The notes under the pieces: model-generated
Seen by the model: the letters and a program-made list of their open reading frames with translations, nothing else
The model's database searches: none
Told to the model about the DNA's origin: nothing
Shown: piece by piece, positions 52,901-57,500 of the stretch
Numbering within the stretch: the first letter of the stretch is position 1
Layout of the letters: the number at the start of each line of letters is the position of its first letter
Program-made: the position numbers and the translations under genes
DNA from: Chrysomallon squamiferum
Taxonomy: Eukaryota > Mollusca > Gastropoda > Neomphalida > Peltospiridae
NCBI GenBank assembly: GCA_012295275.1
Contig: CM022666.1
Location: 14,268,106-14,325,605, forward strand
Reading direction: 5' to 3'
Length of the DNA stretch: 57,500 nucleotides

Positions 52901-53719
52901 TACACAAATAATATTTAATACTTCATATATGAACAGAATTGTTTACATACATAATGATTTTACAAGAAAAGAAAACAGTGGCATCCATAATTATGTTATT
53001 CTGAACAAACGTTCATGTGTACAATTTACAAAAATAATAATAATAATAATAATAATAGGCACAAAAAAAAAAACCCAAAACTTTAGACAATTTCTTGTAC
53101 CAATAACAGAACATTTTAAGATGAAACTGTTAATTCATGTTTGGTTCAGAAACAGTAGGCTTTTTGTGATCAGCTGGTTGTTTCCTCAATAAAAATTAAT
53201 TTTAGTATAGTAAATATAGTATTAATATGTTTTCATTATTTATTTATTTATTAAAGTATTTATTTATGTATTTTATTTTCAAAAACATAAGAACTGCACT
53301 GATAAATAAGATAACCAGTTAACAGCAGCATGTTTTTTTTTTTTTTTTTTATCCTTTTATTATTTATTTAACCATTTATACATTATATTAATTTTTTTTT
53401 TTTACTTTTTTAAAACAATATTACTGAAGTTAATAACAACAAAACAATATTTACATTTTTTTACAGTATACTTAATAGATATTACAACAAAAAAAAAAAA
53501 AATTTTTTTGACACGTTCATTTATTTTGTGATTACCTCTATGTTTTTTTACAGCAAAGTGCAAATAGTTGTTATTTTAAGCTGAGGACTAAATATAAAAA
53601 TCAGTATTTACCATTTATTACTGTGATGAAGAATACTTAAAACTATATTATTAAGACTAATAATAATTAAATACAACCAAAATTAATCACATTTTTTTAT
53701 GTGCCAATCAGTTCATCAT

Positions 53720-53901
53720 TACCAAACGACAGGTAGGGAAGAAAAGACAGAAGGAAGAAGGAAATGACAGAAGAAAGGAGAAATTACAAGCATCAGTACT
53801 TGCTTTCTCGGATGTTTTCTCGTCACAGCACTCAAAGGTTTTCTGGTCAAACAAAAACCAGATCACCCAAATGCTCGGATTTGGCTAAATGCTTCATATA
53901 T
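53720..53901. other. Ambiguous exon-like island
   Basis: This 180-bp stretch is less AT-rich and lacks simple repeats. On the minus strand a good acceptor (TTATTTCAG) ends at 53902, and two frames then give short ends, IYEAFSQIRAFG-stop (phase 0) or YMKHLAKSEHLGDLVFV-stop. On the plus strand a frame beginning after ACGACAG (about 53729) reads to a stop at about 53886 through KVFWSNKNQITQMLGFG. It could be a last exon of a minus-strand gene entering from the right, a UTR, or a fossil gene. The strand cannot be settled from sequence alone. Confidence 0.25.
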
Positions 53902-53918
53902 CTGAAATAATAATAAGA

Positions 53919-53957
<39 letters not shown>

Positions 53958-54305
53958 CCATATACCTCTACTAATAGTAGTAATAATAGAGATGATGACT
54001 GTGACAATGATGATGATAATAATAAATAATAAAAAAGAATGATAACTGGTAAGAACAAAAAGAGAAATAAAAACCCACAAAAAAAACACTGATCCATAAT
54101 AAAAAAATATAAAAAAATTTCTTTTAATATGTACATCTCAGAGAAAGTAATATATGAACAAAAGCAGTTGGCTTGCAAGAAAGATGTGTAAAGCTAAATC
54201 TTAAGCCAATAATAATAAGAAATAAACAGTAAGGAAAAAGTCCTTAAAAGCAACTTCAGTAATACAAAAGAATAGAAATCTTGCATATTTAATTTAGAAT
54301 TGTTA

Positions 54306-54311
<6 letters not shown>

Positions 54312-54354
<43 letters not shown>
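54312..54354. repeat. (TC)n microsatellite
   Basis: About 21 pure TC units in intergenic DNA. Confidence 0.9.
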
Positions 54355-54357
<3 letters not shown>

Positions 54358-55103
54358 GTCACATCCAATTTATTTCATCATTTTTGACCACAATTTATTA
54401 ATATAAGTAAATAAATAAGCGAATAAATAAATAAACAAACAAATAAAGAAAGAAAGAAAGAAAGAAATAATTCTGAAAAGTTATTACTGTTTAACAAAAC
54501 TGTATTTATCTATTGTTTGTTTGTTTGTTTTATATTTTTCTCATATTCTTATTTTCGATGATGTGACTTGTGTAAATTGCCCGGTCAGCATCCGCTGATT
54601 GACAAGACAAACATAACCTCGAGATTTTTATTTAAAAAATTAAAAAAACAAAACAAAAAAAAAACCAGCATAAATATATTATTATTCTGATAAACAATAT
54701 CATTAATTTATTGCTATATTTTCAGGTAAATTGAAATCGTCAAACATCTGTAATTGTTTTTGTAAAAGAAACTTCTGATAAAAATCAGCGTTCACAAAAT
54801 ACTTACAGGAAGTAAAAACGTCAATACTTAACCGAAGTTAAGGTTAGGACTAAAGAAAGTACATTTCCAAAATATAAAATTATTATTTTGTAAACAAGAC
54901 GTGAGCGGAATGAATTCAGATGCATTCATGATATTCTGGTAGGTAATTTTAAATAAACAAGATTTAACAATTGATCAGGCTTAAAAAGAATTTAAAAGGT
55001 AAAACTCGGAACTGAAAGAGCCTTACATAATAATACGCGTTAAAATGTACGTTGATAAATGCATTAATCTAATTATTTTTGTCTTTTGCTTACTGAAACT
55101 GTT

Positions 55104-55107
<4 letters not shown>

Positions 55108-55150
<43 letters not shown>
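55108..55150. repeat. Poly-A tract of about 43 bases
   Basis: An uninterrupted A run. It could be the tail of a retroposed sequence, but no recognisable element precedes it. Confidence 0.85.
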
Positions 55151-55152
<2 letters not shown>

Positions 55153-55359
55153 AAGACGATATTTTCATACAGCACGTGCAAAACATGTCCGTCAGCAGCC
55201 TATAACGGGACTGTGGAAATTATGTTGTGTTGCAAAATGCACGAGTTTTCGAATTAATGAAAAATAATTCATAGCTATTTTTTATTATTATTATTATTAT
55301 TTTTATTATTCTTCTTATTATTATTTTTATTATTATTTATTTATTTATTTATTTATTTG

Positions 55360-55367
<8 letters not shown>

Positions 55368-55411
<44 letters not shown>
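55368..55411. repeat. (TTA)n microsatellite
   Basis: About 14 TTA units ending at a C-rich CCCCCCACCCACCC stretch. A similar (TTA)n run lies at 55906-55954. Confidence 0.9.
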
Positions 55412-55675
55412 CCCCCCACCCACCCATTTATTAGGATATATATTTTCACACGTCTGAGTGCATTATATAGGCTGCTTCTACTTAATTCATTAATCATAAA
55501 TAATGTTGTAAATCTTAACTGCAAAATCTCCTTTACTTTTTGTATAAATTTAAATAATAAATAACTCATTCAGATCTCAAGAATTTTCGTGCACTGCAAG
55601 CACTAATTCACAATGCACGTGAAATCCGTGTTACTTCACTGCAACGAGCTACGTTTTATCCAGTGAAGTAGTAAG

Positions 55676-55830
55676 ACATTAAATATCAGTACACTTTTTC
55701 TGGAATTCAGAATGTATTGTGTTATCTTAATTCTAGTTTTTTTTTTTTATGAATTAATACATTAAATAATAATACACTTTTTCTGGAATACAAAATCCAT
55801 TTTGTTATCTTAATTCTTTGTTTCAAATCT
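55676..55830 (+). repeat. 83-bp direct duplication
   Basis: ACATTAAAT followed by ACACTTTTTCTGGAAT and TTGTTATCTTAATTCT occurs at 55676 and again at 55759. The copies differ at scattered positions and in the length of a T-run between them. Confidence 0.6.
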
Positions 55831-55903
55831 CCTTCATTTATATATTTATTTTGACATTTTATAAATATATGTATTGCGCATTTTCCCGGGAATACATTTA
55901 TTA

Positions 55904-55954
<51 letters not shown>

Positions 55955-56166
55955 GAAATATAAATATCAGTAGGAAAGAACAGGATCAACTCTCTCTCTC
56001 TCTCTGTAGGTGTTTATTTTTGTTGTTTTATTTTGTTACTTCAGCTTAATGTTTTCCTTTTACCAAAATAGAATTCCATTTCATGCCAAACTAAATGAAT
56101 AAATAAATAAATAAAGTAAAATTATATTAATAATAACTTTATTTAATTTTTTTTTTTTTTTTTTTT

Positions 56167-56200
<34 letters not shown>

Positions 56201-56292
56201 AAGAAAAAAAGGAAAGGAAAATAAACAGATAAAAACAAAACAAAAACTTAAATTTATTTTATTTCATTTCTCAAGTTGGGTTGTACAAATAT

Positions 56293-56324
<32 letters not shown>

Positions 56325-56787
56325 AAGTAATTCACGTTCTGACAATATTTCGTTTTACTGATATTTAAACAGCTGTTACAATGTATAAAAATACATTTAT
56401 TTTAGATATAAAACTTTTTACAAAATTCAGTATATTCAAAGAATAAACCTGTTTTAACCTGTTTTAAATGAAACAAATGTTAAATCAGCGATACAGATAT
56501 GAACACTGAATTAAAATAAAATAAAATAAAAAAAAAAAATAAATAAATAAACAAACAAACAAAATAAAATAAAATAAAATAAATAAACTAATAAATAAAT
56601 AAATATATAAATACATAAAAAAAATAGATAAAATAAAAGAAAGAAAGAAACAAAACACTAACAATAAAAAAAAAAAAAAAAAAAAATGATTTTAAAAATC
56701 TCTCTCTCTCTCTCTCTCTCAAGCATACATACAAACCTCTAATTTTAAAGACATAATACATAAGCATTTTCAAAATACTACTAATTC

Positions 56788-56790
<3 letters not shown>

Positions 56791-56825
<35 letters not shown>
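56791..56825. repeat. (TA)n microsatellite
   Basis: About 17 TA units. The preceding 600 bp (56.15-56.70 kb) are A/T homopolymers, AAAT units and a short (TC)n. Confidence 0.9.
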
Positions 56826-56828
<3 letters not shown>

Positions 56829-57256
56829 TAACACTCAGAATAATACTAGATTGGTTAGTTTTCTTACCACACTACTGTTTCAAACGATTAAGAAAAAAAA
56901 AAAATTCTTTCACATGATCAAAAAAAAAAAAAAAAAATACAAATTCATTCAAATGGTCAAGAAAAATATACAGCTTCTTTCAAATGTTCAAGTGAAATAT
57001 ACAAATTCTTTCAAACAATCATGAAAAATATACAAATTCAAGCAAGGGATTCAGAAAACACACACACAAAAAAAAGACTGCTAATATAACTGAATATGGG
57101 CTATAAAGAAGAAAAAGAACAACAAAAACAAAAATGTCCTTAGGCTAAAAGCAAAAATAGAAAAACAATTAAAAATTTTGGAAGCGATTCAGGTCTTTTT
57201 TTTCCCATACCCTTGCATTTCTACATGTTGAAAATATAGCTAAATGTTTAGAAATT

Positions 57257-57322
57257 TTATTTGTCCTCTTCATAAGGTTGATCTATCCTTTCTTGATCAG
57301 GTAAACGAGCTCTGCTCCGAAA
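57257..57322 (-). CDS. Probable last coding exon of a gene continuing past the right edge
   Basis: On the minus strand an excellent acceptor (a long TTTG/TCTT pyrimidine tract, then CTAG) ends at 57323. It is followed by 21 codons and TAA. The peptide starts FRSRARLPDQER and ends YEEDK: charged, non-repetitive and unlike the neighbouring low-complexity frames. The stop codon overlaps an AATAAA hexamer. The family is not recognised from so short a tail, and the upstream exons would lie beyond position 57500. Confidence 0.45.
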   Translation of the reverse strand, partial: FRSRARLPDQERIDQPYEEDK

Positions 57323-57500
57323 CTAGAAAAGAGAAAAACAAACAAACACATAATTATATAATAGTGATTAAAATAGCATTGATAATCATAATAGTAACTT
57401 TTATATATCTGCTGTATGGTAAATAGAAGTAAGAGTTATAGCAATAGTAATATTAGAAATAGTAATAGCAAAAGTAATATTAATAATAGTAATAGCAACA

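Larger units (their letters stand above)
49910..57256. other. Intergenic region, repeats and one ambiguous exon-like island
   Basis: The first few hundred bases carry the 3-prime UTR of the plus-strand gene; an AATAAA lies at 50401. Then come (TA)n at 50.10-50.12 kb, unremarkable AT-rich DNA to 53.2 kb, an exon-like island at 53.72-53.90 kb (separate entry), (TC)n at 54.31-54.35 kb, a 45-base poly-A at about 55108-55150, TTA repeats at 55.37-55.41 and 55.91-55.95 kb, A/T homopolymers at 56.15-56.20 and 56.30-56.32 kb and (TA)n at 56.79-56.82 kb. No complete gene is visible. Confidence 0.6.

Overview
The window is nuclear DNA of an animal. It is strongly AT-rich and crowded with microsatellites ((TAA)n, (TAAA)n, (GA)n, (CA)n, (TA)n, (GATA)n). 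Genes are split into many short exons with GT-AG junctions whose phases add up. Sequence type, gene structure and repeat style suggest a lophotrochozoan invertebrate, most likely a mollusc. That is an inference: no taxon-specific marker is visible. All exon models below were built by eye from splice signals and reading phase. They sum exactly to whole codons, but no transcript evidence was available.

Layout. 1-5978: non-coding, with a trinucleotide field, a short hAT-like non-autonomous transposon (1032-1328) and tandem repeats. 5979-20444 (minus): nine-exon gene for an unrecognised 633-residue protein with a proline-rich, acidic tail carrying PP1-docking-like motifs. Its 9-kb first intron holds a 17-bp minisatellite and other repeats, and its 5-prime end lies in a promoter-like segment with several GCCAT/ATGGC (YY1-like) motifs. 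20661-27320: non-coding. 27321-36541 (minus): 19-exon gene for a 522-residue VPS9-domain Rab exchange factor. It resembles the N-terminal part of VARP (ANKRD27) but has no ankyrin repeats. 36542-42519: non-coding, with a SINE-like element and a roughly 80-bp minisatellite. 42520-49909 (plus): five-exon gene for an unrecognised 305-residue protein, with one GC-AG intron and a tandem array of splice-acceptor copies before its fourth exon. Nested in its last intron on the opposite strand (47993-49090, minus) is a one-coding-exon ankyrin-repeat/SOCS-box (ASB-type) gene. 49910-57256: non-coding, apart from an ambiguous exon-like island near 53.8 kb. 57257-57322 (minus): probable last coding exon of a gene continuing past the right edge.

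The genes do not form an obvious pathway. The two recognisable ones act in endosomal Rab activation (VPS9) and substrate selection for Cullin-5 ubiquitin ligases (ASB). The most interesting points are the ankyrin-less VARP-like gene, the tandemly copied splice acceptor, a frame-neutral exon pair flanked by long CU tracts in the 633-residue gene, the nested ASB gene, and the 17-bp minisatellite that stays open in all plus-strand frames. No CRISPR array, rRNA, intact tRNA gene, viral gene or intact autonomous transposon was seen.
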